NCBI GenBank assembly: GCA_019636385.1 | Contig: JAHBXT010000002.1 | Span: 1,054,001 to 1,118,000, forward strand | From: Pirellulaceae bacterium | GTDB taxonomy: Bacteria; Planctomycetota; Planctomycetia; Pirellulales; Pirellulaceae | DNA: 64,000 bases | Direction: 5' to 3' | In this document: piece after piece, positions 57,201-64,000 of the stretch | How positions within the stretch are numbered: position 1 is the first letter of the stretch | Layout of the letters: the number at the start of each line of letters is the position of its first letter | Notes under the pieces: generated by a model | The model's input: the letters and a program-made list of their open reading frames with translations, nothing else | Database searches by the model: none | What the model was told of the DNA's origin: nothing | Program-made: the position numbers and the translations under genes

Positions 57201-57313
57201 TTGACAGCCAACGAGACGAACTGATTGCACGCATCGAAGTCCAGCTTGGTCAGAAGAAGTCGGTGTCACCGCTCTTCACGATTCGCTGGCGGTTGGAGGG
57301 ACACCTCCAATGA
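54299..57313 (+). CDS. SNF2-family helicase (HepA/RapA-like) with three in-frame repeat insertions
   Basis: ATG 54299 is preferred; an upstream TTG (54266) would add 11 residues. The ATPase core has Walker A DEVGLGKT near residue 62, the DEAH box [10 protein letters not shown], and TATPLQNS. The C-terminal helicase half has [50 protein letters not shown] near 540-575. A long coiled-coil and charged tail follows. Three 69-70 bp palindromic repeats are translated in the frame (residues ~378-402, ~725-748, ~855-878), each adding ~23 residues of linker-like sequence such as LKTENR. The gene is divergent from the XRE/helicase operon. SNF2 proteins of this length are common in defence islands. Confidence 0.9.
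   Translation: [1004 protein letters not shown]
55435..55504. repeat. Palindromic repeat copy 1 inside the SNF2 gene
   Basis: Two 29-base arms (55435-55463 and 55476-55504) with mostly complementary GTGTTCAG/CTGAAAAC-type sequence around a 12-base loop. It encodes [20 protein letters not shown]. No stop is created in the gene frame. Confidence 0.8.
56473..56541. repeat. Palindromic repeat copy 2 inside the SNF2 gene
   Basis: Arms 56473-56501 and 56513-56541 around an 11-base loop. Same family as copies 1 and 3. It encodes [20 protein letters not shown]. Confidence 0.8.
56862..56930. repeat. Palindromic repeat copy 3 inside the SNF2 gene
   Basis: Arms 56862-56892 and 56901-56930 around an 8-base loop. 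Left-arm reading frame differs from copies 1 and 2, yet it is still open. It encodes [19 protein letters not shown]. Confidence 0.8.
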
Positions 57314-57602
57314 CATTCTGCCCACAAAGCGTGTTTCCCCATTGGTTTACGCCACTCTTCCCCGCAATGCGCAACCCCCGTTCATTCGGGTGTTCGCCCG
57401 TCAAAATTGGCATTTTCCGCAAGATAGATTCAGTTTCGGGGTGTCGCAAGCCGATCCAAGCCGTGTACGGCCTTGTCTTTTCCGGGCCAAGCGGTAATAT
57501 TCGATCAACACACTCGCCGTGCCCCTCCCGCTTTGCGGTGACGCACATCAAGGGCGAGTTTCTTTTTTGCGCTCCTCCCTATTCTCAGGTCGAGGAGCGA
57601 AC

Positions 57603-57776
57603 ATGAGCGGCACTCCAAGGATTCCCTTCTCCAAGCCGTGGCTCTCCTACGCCGCTCAGGTGCAGTTGCTTCAGCAACGTGGTCTCACGATACCCGATCC
57701 GCAAGCTGCCGAGCAGTTTCTTTCGCGCTTGAACTACTACCGATTCAGTGGTTACGGCCTTGCCCGAATAAAGTGA
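57603..57776 (+). pseudogene. N-terminal remnant of an Abi_2 (AbiD/AbiF)-family protein
   Basis: ATG 57603 has GAGGAG 6 bases upstream. The first 57 residues (IPFSKPWLSYAAQVQLLQQRGLTIPD, then EQFLSRLNYYRFSGYGL) match the start of Abi_2 abortive-infection proteins, usually ~300 residues. It stops abruptly at 57776, and no continuation is found before the VapB-like gene. It indicates a defence gene lost by deletion or recombination next to the SNF2 gene. Confidence 0.7.
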
Positions 57777-57823
57777 CAATGAACAGAATCCATAAAGTGA
57801 ACCTGACAAATAAGGAATGACAA

Positions 57824-58057
57824 ATGACAAATACCGTTTCCCTCCAGGAGGCCGAGCAGCGTTTGCGTGAGCTGCTGAAAGAGCTTCATTCTGGCGACGA
57901 GTTGGTAATCACGGAAAACGACATTCCGATTGCCAAACTGACCGTACGACAGCCTCTTCCGAAGTTGCCTCGCATACCTGGTCTCGGAAAAGGGATCATC
58001 ACGGTTGTTGCGGACGATGATGATCATTTGCAAGACTTCTCGGAGTACATGCAATGA
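57824..58057 (+). CDS. Phd/YefM-type antitoxin (VapB-like)
   Basis: AAGGA 8 bases before ATG. 77 residues with VSLQEAEQRLRELLKELHSGDELVITENDIPIAKL, the usual Phd/YefM DNA-binding half, and an acidic C-terminal tail (VADDDDHLQDFSEYM) that would bind the toxin. It overlaps the following PIN gene by 4 bases (ATGCAATGA). Looks intact. Confidence 0.85.
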   Translation: MTNTVSLQEAEQRLRELLKELHSGDELVITENDIPIAKLTVRQPLPKLPRIPGLGKGIITVVADDDDHLQDFSEYMQ

Positions 58058-58737
58058 AGCTTCTTTTGGATACACATGCTTTCTTTTGGTTTATCGCTGA
58101 TCATCAGAGCCTGTCTTCAACGGGACGAGAGATGATTTCCGATGCGGGCAACGAGATATTTCTCAGCCCAGCAACCTATTGGGAGATTGCGATCAAAGTG
58201 TCTTTAGGTAAATGGATTCTCAATCGCCCCTATCAAGAATTGATCGACATCGCAGTTGTCAAATACGGATTTCAGATCTTGCCGATTTTGTCGACGCATA
58301 CCGAACGGCTATTGAATCTGCCCTTTCATCATCGCGATCCCTTCGACCGCTTGTTGGTCGCTCATCGGCATGATGTGTTCGACCTCGAAGGTCACCACCG
58401 TCAGCGCCTCGCTAGATTGGCAATATGCACAACGACTGGAGAAGTGTGCTCGAATTTGCCGCCTGAGCTAAACGGAAACGTAATCGCTCAACGCTATTCC
58501 TCAGTCTTGATGCGGTGCAAGGCAGCAGCAGCACGCGCTTTAACAAGATTGAGTTCGTCGATCTGCTTCAGAAGCATGTCAAGTTCCCGCGTCTCTTCCG
58601 CTGAAAGCTTACCTTCCCGGTTTCGCGACAGGAGATCGTCGAGAAGTGACTGGTTTTTGGGGGCGATAGTCATGGCCGCAAGCGCAGACAGACCATCAGC
58701 ACTGAATGTCAGCGTTACTTCGTTTGGCATTTCCTAA
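58054..58737 (+). pseudogene. PIN-domain toxin (VapC-like) with replaced C-terminus
   Basis: Residues 1-103 match VapC PIN toxins: LLLDTHAFFWFIAD (first Asp), SPATYWEIAIKVSLGKW (Glu), and FHHRDPFDRLLVAH (Asp). Typical proteins then have 'Q...I.SAD..F..Y' within ~25 residues, giving ~127 in total. Here the homology ends at ~58367 and the frame runs on to 227 residues through sequence antisense to the 78-aa gene. The final acidic residue of the active site is missing, so the toxin is probably inactive. The antitoxin is intact. Confidence 0.7.
58494..58730 (-). CDS. Small conserved 78-aa protein
   Basis: MPNEVTLTFSADGLSALAAMTI then SLLDDLLSRNREGKLSAEETRELDMLLKQIDELNLVKARAAAALHR. The segment 'LL.RNREG.L...E..ELD.LL...D.L.L.KARA...L' is a pattern I recall from short cyanobacterial and planctomycete proteins that often precede an HNH endonuclease gene. 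No HNH gene follows here. The gene is convergent with, and overlapped by, the VapC read-through frame; its own features make it the more credible gene in 58494-58730. Function unknown. Confidence 0.7.
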   Translation of the reverse strand: MPNEVTLTFSADGLSALAAMTIAPKNQSLLDDLLSRNREGKLSAEETRELDMLLKQIDELNLVKARAAAALHRIKTEE

Positions 58738-58778
58738 TCCCTTCTAAATCTGGCGATGCCCTAAAGGATACAAAGCAA

Positions 58779-59282
58779 ATGCAAGCGATTCCATTTGAGT
58801 TCTCCCCTGCAAAAACGACTGCGCTAAGCTTTTCGGGGCCGCCCAAGATCGTTGAGCGTTGCTTCCTCATGAATCTTGACGGACGCGACGACCGTCTGCG
58901 CGAGTGGATGCAGCAACTACCGCAGCCATGGCCATTCCCAGACGTCGAGCGATTCGCAGCCATCGATGGTCGCAAGCTCTCGACGTCCGAGCAGTGGCGC
59001 GCCGGCAATGGTGCCTGGGGCTGCAACCGTTCGCACTTGCTGATCCTGGAGAAATGTTTGCTCGAAGGGATCGACTCGTATGTGGTCTTTGAGGATGACG
59101 CAGGCTTCGTTCCCGACTTTGTGGAACACCTTGAGGCGTACGTTCGTGAGTTACCCGAAGACTGGGGCCTGGCTTAGCTCGGAGGTCAGCACCTCTACGC
59201 CGCTAAGCATCCGCCGAAGAAGATCAGCGACCACGTTTACCGACCTTACAACGTTTTGCTAGGCGTGAGCCTCGAGACTTGA
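58779..59282 (+). pseudogene. Glycosyltransferase (GT25-like) remnant
   Basis: AAGGA ~10 bases before the ATG. Residues 25-132 (CFLMNLDGRDDRLREWMQQL, FAAIDGRKLS, GAWGCNRSHLLILEKCL, YVVFEDDAGFVPDF) match the N-terminal half of LPS-type GT25 enzymes, with the GAWGC.SH and EDDA motifs. An in-frame TAG (59175-59177) interrupts ...PEDWGLA*LGGQHLYAAKHPP..., after which homology continues to 59260. The rest is cut off at a palindromic repeat. Inactive. Confidence 0.65.
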
Positions 59283-59359
59283 GGCCTGAGGAGAAAATTC
59301 CAAGGGAGTTTATGTTGCATTGACTCAAGCCTCACGCCTCAGGTCTCAAGCCTCTCCTC
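59261..59359. repeat. Imperfect palindrome of the GAGGCCTGAGG type at a gene-fragment junction
   Basis: The arm at 59261-59293 (AGGCGTGAGCCTCGAGACTTG..) has an imperfect complementary arm at 59324-59357, with about 30 bases between. It lies exactly between the 3' end of the GT25-like fragment and the 5' end of the sulfotransferase-like fragment. A recombination scar or inserted repeat. Confidence 0.6.
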
Positions 59360-59361
59360 AC

Positions 59362-60118
59362 ATGGGCAACGAACTCGGAGGCTACGAGGCAACTGGGGGA
59401 GGCGAAGCGATCGGGCTTGCGAACCTCTGTGAAAAGGCGATGCGATTCCCAGCGATCGATCCCAAGATTCCCGACGGTCAGCTCGCCAAGCAACTGTAGG
59501 CCTGGATCGTCGCCAGGAAAGCAGAAGCCATTCGTGATCGAACCCGTGGCTGGCGGAAAGTATCCGCATCTCTGCCGATTCGCAAACCACCTCTACGAAG
59601 CCCTCGGTAACTCGCTGCGAATCATCGCCGTGGATCGCCCAATCGAAGCCTCGATTCGTTCGCTTCAAGATCGAACTAGCCGACATCCAGGCTAATGGTT
59701 CGCAGCCGGCGATGACGCCTGCGACAAACTCCAGCGTTCGCGTCTTGAACATCGCGAGACGTTCATCCAAGAGCATCCAGAAGTCCCCGTCGATCGGATC
59801 AACTTCGCCAAGCTAACGGAAGATCTTGAAACGGTGATCAATGAACTGATCGCCTTCCTCGCGCGGCGCGACACGATCGCTCGTGTTCGCTGGGACGACG
59901 AGATCAAAACGTACGAGCACTGGGAGTTTTTCTACCGAGCGTCCCATATTAAACATCTGCAAATCGCCGTGGCTCTCGACTGCTCCGTAGTCCACGACCA
60001 CGTGGCAGCCAAGCCTTACGGAGCTCTGCGAGCCCGACCCAAGTTCCGCCGATTGGGGCTTCGTAAACACGGCTTTGATTCACTGCGTTATCCAGGAGGA
60101 GGTATCGTCCATGCGTGA
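59362..60118 (+). pseudogene. Sulfotransferase-like and glycosyltransferase fragments, fused and frameshifted
   Basis: 59362-59499 encodes MGNELGGYEATGGGEAIGLA..., the region after the P-loop of a sulfotransferase-type protein; the N-terminal P-loop is missing. It continues with AWIVARKAEAIRDRT past TAG 59497-59499, then shifts frame near 59560 (KYPHLCRFANHLYEALG, IIAVDRPIEASIRSLQDRT), hits TAA 59693-59695 and continues WFAAGDDACDK...INFAKLTEDL. Near 59860 it joins a GT fragment RWDDEIKTYEHWEFFYRAS, which resembles the intact copy in 60600-60838. Several stops make it non-functional. The sulfotransferase name is from residue patterns only. Confidence 0.55.
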
Positions 60119-60838
60119 TCGTGCACATTCTGCATCAAGACTATCCATCGCCCTCATTGTTGCGCGACTCTGGTGCGTAGCATTTACGAGCATTGTGGCG
60201 ATGAGCGTCCGCTGATCTACGTCCTCGACGACGGCAAGCCTGAGCTGAGATTCTCGCAAGTCTGTCCCGACGAAGCCACGTTAGTAGATCGACTCATTGA
60301 GACCGAATATGACATCGAGTTGTCGGCTGGTCGCAATCGTCTCGTTGAAGCCGCGCAAACTCGGATGGTGATCTTCTCCGATGACGATCACGTCGTTGGT
60401 CCGCAGACGCGACTGAATGATCTCGTGCGCAAGTTCGAATCGAGTCGCCTCGATCTATTGGCAACGCTCAGCAAGCAACCGCATCGTGCCCATCCTGATG
60501 GCGCGCCACGTTTGCTGAAGTCAGCCGGTGGCGTTCTTCACATTCCTCGCGGCGAGTATCGACGCATCGGCGACATTGCCGAGTGCGCATTCGTCTGTAA
60601 CTGCTTCGTTGCCCATCGCGACATCCTTCAAGCGATCCGTTGGGATGAAGACCTGAAGGTCGATGAGCACTGGGACTTCTTCTGGCGTGCCAAGATTGCC
60701 GGCGTCAAGGTTGGCGTGGCGATGGACCATGTCTTTCCGCACATCCACGTCGATCCGCCCGCCTACAAGCGACATCGCCCCGTCTTCCTGAAACAAGCCT
60801 TGCGTAAGCACAACCTACGCAAGGTTCTCTGGCGCTGA
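60111..60838 (+). pseudogene. GT2-like glycosyltransferase with a 5' frameshift
   Basis: AGGAGG precedes ATG 60111, but its frame (ATG CGT GAT) does not continue the protein. Shifting by one base gives SCTFCIKTIHRPHCCATLVR joined to SIYEHCGDERPLIYVLDDG, FSDDDHVVGP (a DxD-type motif), and RWDEDLKVDEHWDFFWRAK. A single-base deletion near 60118, or a sequencing error, would explain it. A GTG at 60173 could start a shorter 221-residue product, but without the first beta strand of the nucleotide-binding fold. Otherwise the 60173-60838 frame is undamaged. Confidence 0.6.
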
Positions 60839-60880
60839 TTTCTGTTTCTTTCGTTTACCCAATTTCTTGAAGGAGTGTCT

Positions 60881-61294
60881 ATGACCACCACAAACCATGG
60901 ACCATTTGGTCCCAACGGCGAGCGACCACCGGGTTGGCCCCCACCGCCGTTTGATCCGCCAGGTGAACCGCTACCGTACGTTCCACTGCCAGATCCACCG
61001 GGTTCCAGCGCGGAGCCGCGTCCCGATTGGTGGCCGGAAGACTGGGTATGGCCTCCGGTGCCCGAGCCGCCGATCGAAGTGTTGGTACCGCCTCCACTGC
61101 CCAACATCATCTGGCCGCGGCTACCTACGCATCATCCATACCATCTGCCTCCTGGCTACCACTGGCCGGACAACTTGCCACCAGGGCATCCAGGCCACGA
61201 CGTGAAACCACCTAAACCACCAGGCGGAAGTGGCGACGTAGGCAGCGAAGGCTCGGGCGATGAAGCTGGTTCAAGTGATTCGGAAAAATGTTGA
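60881..61294 (+). CDS. Proline-rich 137-aa protein, possible precursor or scaffold
   Basis: AAGGAG is 5 bases before ATG 60881. Of 137 residues about 41 are Pro and 7 are Trp, arranged as PPGWPPPPFDPPGEP, DWWPEDWVWPP, and NIIWPRLP, with later His-rich turns (HHPYHLPPGYHW). The last ~25 residues turn into a Gly/Ser/Asp/Glu tail ending in a single terminal Cys (SSDSEKC). It has no signal peptide. The coding sequence overlaps the radical SAM start by 7 bases, so the two are coupled. It may be a substrate of the radical SAM enzyme; that is speculative. Confidence 0.65.
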   Translation: MTTTNHGPFGPNGERPPGWPPPPFDPPGEPLPYVPLPDPPGSSAEPRPDWWPEDWVWPPVPEPPIEVLVPPPLPNIIWPRLPTHHPYHLPPGYHWPDNLPPGHPGHDVKPPKPPGGSGDVGSEGSGDEAGSSDSEKC

Positions 61295-62094
61295 TGATCG
61301 AGCTTGCCAATCTCGAGTTCCATGCAGCACATGCGTGCAATCTTTATTGTGCGCAGTGCTCGCATTATTCCAACTTTCATGCCGGCGGAATCGTGAGCCT
61401 CGATGAAGCTCGCGCGAACTTCGAAGCATGGAAGGGCCGGCTAGCGCCCAAACGGATTGCAATTCTTGGGGGCGAACCAACACTCAACCCGGAGTTGATT
61501 TCAATCATCGAGCTTGCAAGACAGTCGTTCCCAAACGCCGAAGGACTGTTCGTCACGAAGGGATTCTTCCTCGATCGTCATCCCGACCTGCCCCGCGTTC
61601 TGATCGACAACCGCTTCCGTATGGACGTCTCCCAACATGGACGTGCGCCGGAGTACATGAAGCGATTTCGCGTCGTCTGCCAGAAGGTCCGCGCGTGGCG
61701 AGCCAGCTATCCTGATCTGCAAATCAACATCCGCAAATCCCATCGTGGCTGGCGTCAGCAGTACCACATGGTGGATGGCAAGCCGATGCCGTTCGGCAGC
61801 GACCCGAGAGCCGCCTGGAAAATCTGCCTCCAACGCACCTGTACCCAGCTCTACAAGCAATGCCTGTGGAAATGCCCCGCGCTCGCCTACCATGCAATCA
61901 TGTCTGGCAAGCTAAAACTCGCCTCAGAGCCAGCCTGGCAACTCTTCCGCGACTACCGAGCCTGCCCGCCGACGGCATTAGATGAAGAAGTCCGTGACTT
62001 CCTTGCGAAAAAGGAAATTCCACAGTGCAATTACTGCCCATCACGAAGTACAAGGTTCGTGCATCCGAACCCTCTTCAGCGGAACGCTTCGTGA
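61288..62094 (+). CDS. Radical SAM protein with extra C-terminal cysteines
   Basis: ATG 61288 overlaps the stop of the proline-rich gene (an alternative ATG is at 61294). The [4Fe-4S] motif is C17-N-L-Y-C21-A-Q-C24, the usual CX3CX2C. GGEP at 61-64 (LGGEPTLNPEL) follows, the SAM-binding motif. Seven more Cys lie in the C-terminal third (C180, C185, C192, C196, C226, C247, C250), consistent with auxiliary clusters of the SPASM or twitch type. Such enzymes modify peptides, or act on sugar or cofactor substrates. 268 residues is a short form. Neighbouring GT remnants suggest glycan or peptide modification. Confidence 0.85.
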   Translation: MLMIELANLEFHAAHACNLYCAQCSHYSNFHAGGIVSLDEARANFEAWKGRLAPKRIAILGGEPTLNPELISIIELARQSFPNAEGLFVTKGFFLDRHPDLPRVLIDNRFRMDVSQHGRAPEYMKRFRVVCQKVRAWRASYPDLQINIRKSHRGWRQQYHMVDGKPMPFGSDPRAAWKICLQRTCTQLYKQCLWKCPALAYHAIMSGKLKLASEPAWQLFRDYRACPPTALDEEVRDFLAKKEIPQCNYCPSRSTRFVHPNPLQRNAS

Positions 62095-62402
62095 TGAAGC
62101 TTGCTGAGCCTTCTCGCTGAAGGTTGCGAACAGAGTTTGGGCTTATGGAATTCGGCGATGTCGCTAACCAGATCAAGTTGGTTACGCTCTTTCAAAATTT
62201 CTTCGATTGGCAAACACTCGGAATATTCGGGTTTTAGCAGTTTTCTCGCCTATTACGGCTATCGACCGCCGTAACCGCCACAGCCGGAACCAGGGGGTAA
62301 GTGGAACCGGTTGTTTTTTTGCCGGTGCCGGTCGCGTGCTGGATACCGCGGCCCAGCCTTGCCACGGAACGGCTTCATACCCCATTTCAATGGAGCGGTG
62401 TC
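62095..62402. other. Intergenic region before the VWA gene
   Basis: About 310 bases. A T-run (GTTTTTTTG) near 62320 follows the palindrome AACCGGTT. It is a weak terminator candidate for the radical SAM transcript. A GGAG ribosome site for the VWA gene lies just before 62403. No gene is seen. Confidence 0.45.
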
Positions 62403-64000
62403 ATGTTGTCGAAAATTCAGAGCGGTTTGGTAGCGTTACTCTTTTTGATCATTTCTTCGCCCTCGTTGGTGGCGGATGACGTATTGAAATCAGAGTTCGG
62501 CGCACCCCTGAAGGTCATTGTGCGAAACGATTCCGCGGTGTTCGCGGAACCGACCGAATCTAGTCGTTCACAGCCACTACGTCAATTTGAATGGTTTTTT
62601 GTCTTGCCCGCCGACGAGTCGGGAGCAAAAACCAAGAAAGGTCATTACCGTATTGCGACCGGTAAATCTCTCGCAAACGAAATCGGCTGGGTGAAAGCCG
62701 ACGATGTTGTCGAATGGGAGCATCGACTAGTTGGAGGCTTTACTAAGCGAGGAAGACGGGGTCCGGCATACTTCTTTGAAAATCAGGCGGCGGTGCTGTC
62801 GCATCTCAATGAAGGCGGCATTTCCGAAGCAATAAGCCGTGAGTCTGATGGCTCAGAAATATTCTCGTTGCTTCCGATACTAAAAGAGTTGAAGAGCACC
62901 TTGGATGGGGAAGAAATAATAGTTTTTGAATTTGCCTATCTGCACACTGCAGATCCCAAAAACATCTTCTCGTCCGTCCATCAAAAAGAAGCAATTACCC
63001 TACCACAGGTCCAAGCAGAAATCACTCTCGACATTGTTTTCGTTATTGACACAACGTCGTCGATGAAACCACACATAGAAGCAGCGAAAGAAGTGGTTCG
63101 GAAGATCGCAGCTGCTGTGAATGCTAACCAGCATGTACGTGGACGAGTTCGTTTGGGTTTGGTTGGCTACCGCGACGAAGGCGACGAGTATGTCTCGAAG
63201 GTACTCTGCAGCTTGGAAAGCGGGAGCGACTTAGCCGTTTTCGAGAAAGTTCTCGCAAATACTGTAGTCGCTGGCGGCGGTGATGACCCAGAGCAAGTTT
63301 ATGCAGGATTGAGAACCGCCATCACCGACATTGCCTGGAACGATGTAGCCAATCGCCACATCATTTTGATCGGCGACGCTCCAAACCATGAAGGGGAAAA
63401 ATCGCTTGTAGCCGTTGATACGGTACTCGCTGCCGCTCAACCAGGTGCGTCAAGCGACGACGTTGAAGCATTGTTCCGCCACATTACCATGCATACGTTG
63501 CAAGTTGGAAGCGGCTCAGGGCCAATGAGTGACCTTTGCCGTGATCAATTTTCGACCATAGCGGCGGGGCGTGATTTCGCAGGAATCTCGGCCACTACCG
63601 ACAACACGACTAGCTTCATCGAAAGTTTAGCGGAGACACTTACGAATCGCGTTCGCGATACCGTGTCTATCGTTCAAGGTGATGTCGAAGAGTTTGCCGC
63701 AACGAAGGACCCCAACAAAGGTGCGATCGGCGCAATTCTTCAATACCTGGGCAAGGAGAAATTGGTTGGCGCGACGTTCGCCAGCGGTTATTCAGCCGAG
63801 ATAGATGCCGAAGGCAATCGAACGATCGAGCCCTTTGTGCTCGTCGGACGGAATGAGCTGAAATTGTTTGCGTCAGCTTTGGAGTTTTGTGTTCGGACGC
63901 TTGAGGGTGCAGGTGACCCAGGCAGCAAGGACGTCGATAAAATTCTGCAAGCACTCAGAACTCTAACCGTACATATCAGCTACGACGGTGAAATCACTGC
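62403..64000 (+). CDS. Secreted VWA-domain protein (3' partial)
   Basis: The frame from ATG 62403 (GGAG 7 bases upstream) is open to the last base, so the gene continues off the window. Residues 1-23 (MLSKIQSGLVALLFLIISSPSLVA) are a signal peptide. Residues ~30-120 (KVIVRNDSAVFAEP, RIATGKSLANEIGWVKADD) look like an SH3-type targeting domain. A von Willebrand factor A domain begins near 212 (LDIVFVIDTTSSMKPHIEAAKEVV), carrying a D-x-T-x-S MIDAS start, followed by GLVGYRDEG, GGGDDPEQVYAGL and HIILIGDAPNH. VWA domains bind metal-dependent protein ligands. The layout is like the VWA part of PpkA-type secretion regulators. The remaining C-terminus lies outside the window. Confidence 0.85.
   Translation, partial: MLSKIQSGLVALLFLIISSPSLVADDVLKSEFGAPLKVIVRNDSAVFAEPTESSRSQPLRQFEWFFVLPADESGAKTKKGHYRIATGKSLANEIGWVKADDVVEWEHRLVGGFTKRGRRGPAYFFENQAAVLSHLNEGGISEAISRESDGSEIFSLLPILKELKSTLDGEEIIVFEFAYLHTADPKNIFSSVHQKEAITLPQVQAEITLDIVFVIDTTSSMKPHIEAAKEVVRKIAAAVNANQHVRGRVRLGLVGYRDEGDEYVSKVLCSLESGSDLAVFEKVLANTVVAGGGDDPEQVYAGLRTAITDIAWNDVANRHIILIGDAPNHEGEKSLVAVDTVLAAAQPGASSDDVEALFRHITMHTLQVGSGSGPMSDLCRDQFSTIAAGRDFAGISATTDNTTSFIESLAETLTNRVRDTVSIVQGDVEEFAATKDPNKGAIGAILQYLGKEKLVGATFASGYSAEIDAEGNRTIEPFVLVGRNELKLFASALEFCVRTLEGAGDPGSKDVDKILQALRTLTVHISYDGEIT

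Overview
The window looks like part of a planctomycete chromosome. The evidence is a giant secreted multi-repeat protein ending in a dockerin, a LEPR-type N-terminal export motif, a PSCyt1-type cytochrome c protein, several secreted caspase-like proteins fused to formylglycine-generating-enzyme (FGE)-like domains, and abundant small dispersed palindromic repeats. Both edges cut genes: a giant + strand ORF enters from the left and a VWA protein leaves on the right.

Layout. 1-20 kb is one giant surface or extracellular protein (FG-GAP/VCBS, delta-60, ELWxxDGT, LRR, SBBP, PKD and dockerin repeats), followed by a small FGE-like protein. 22.0-29.1 kb is a compact ten-gene minus-strand operon: DUF1257, DUF2997, a Ycf46-type AAA+ ATPase, a DUF3150-like protein, two small proteins, a divergent beta-clamp (DnaN)-like protein and three small conserved proteins. 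It has few clear host-metabolic functions and reads as a self-contained DNA-transaction module. 29.7-42.4 kb holds secreted proteins: a PPC-repeat protein, a coiled-coil protein, then a minus-strand series of cytochrome c, FlgO/LPP20-like, caspase and FGE-like genes. A second caspase-FGE gene lies at 45.9-47.6 kb.

The last 3' codons of two FGE-like genes differ almost only at first and second positions of NNC codons, as in the variable repeat of a diversity-generating retroelement. The nearby reverse transcriptase, however, belongs to a 2.0-kb group II intron inserted 51 bases downstream of one of them. The leader regions of the cytochrome gene and the second caspase-FGE gene share a 38-bp element at exactly the same distance from the start codon, plus ECF-like promoter sequences. 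An ECF sigma/anti-sigma pair lies next to the second of these genes.

The right end (42.7-64 kb) is accessory DNA: a MITE-like element, an intact antitoxin-toxin pair and a toxin remnant; an XRE regulator with a 1211-residue protein carrying two complete SF1 helicase motors; a divergent SNF2 helicase with three palindromic repeats read through inside its coding sequence; an Abi remnant; a damaged VapBC pair; decayed glycosyltransferase and sulfotransferase genes; a proline-rich protein with a radical SAM partner; and a secreted VWA protein. The helicase block is best read as a candidate phage-defence locus in a partly decayed island.
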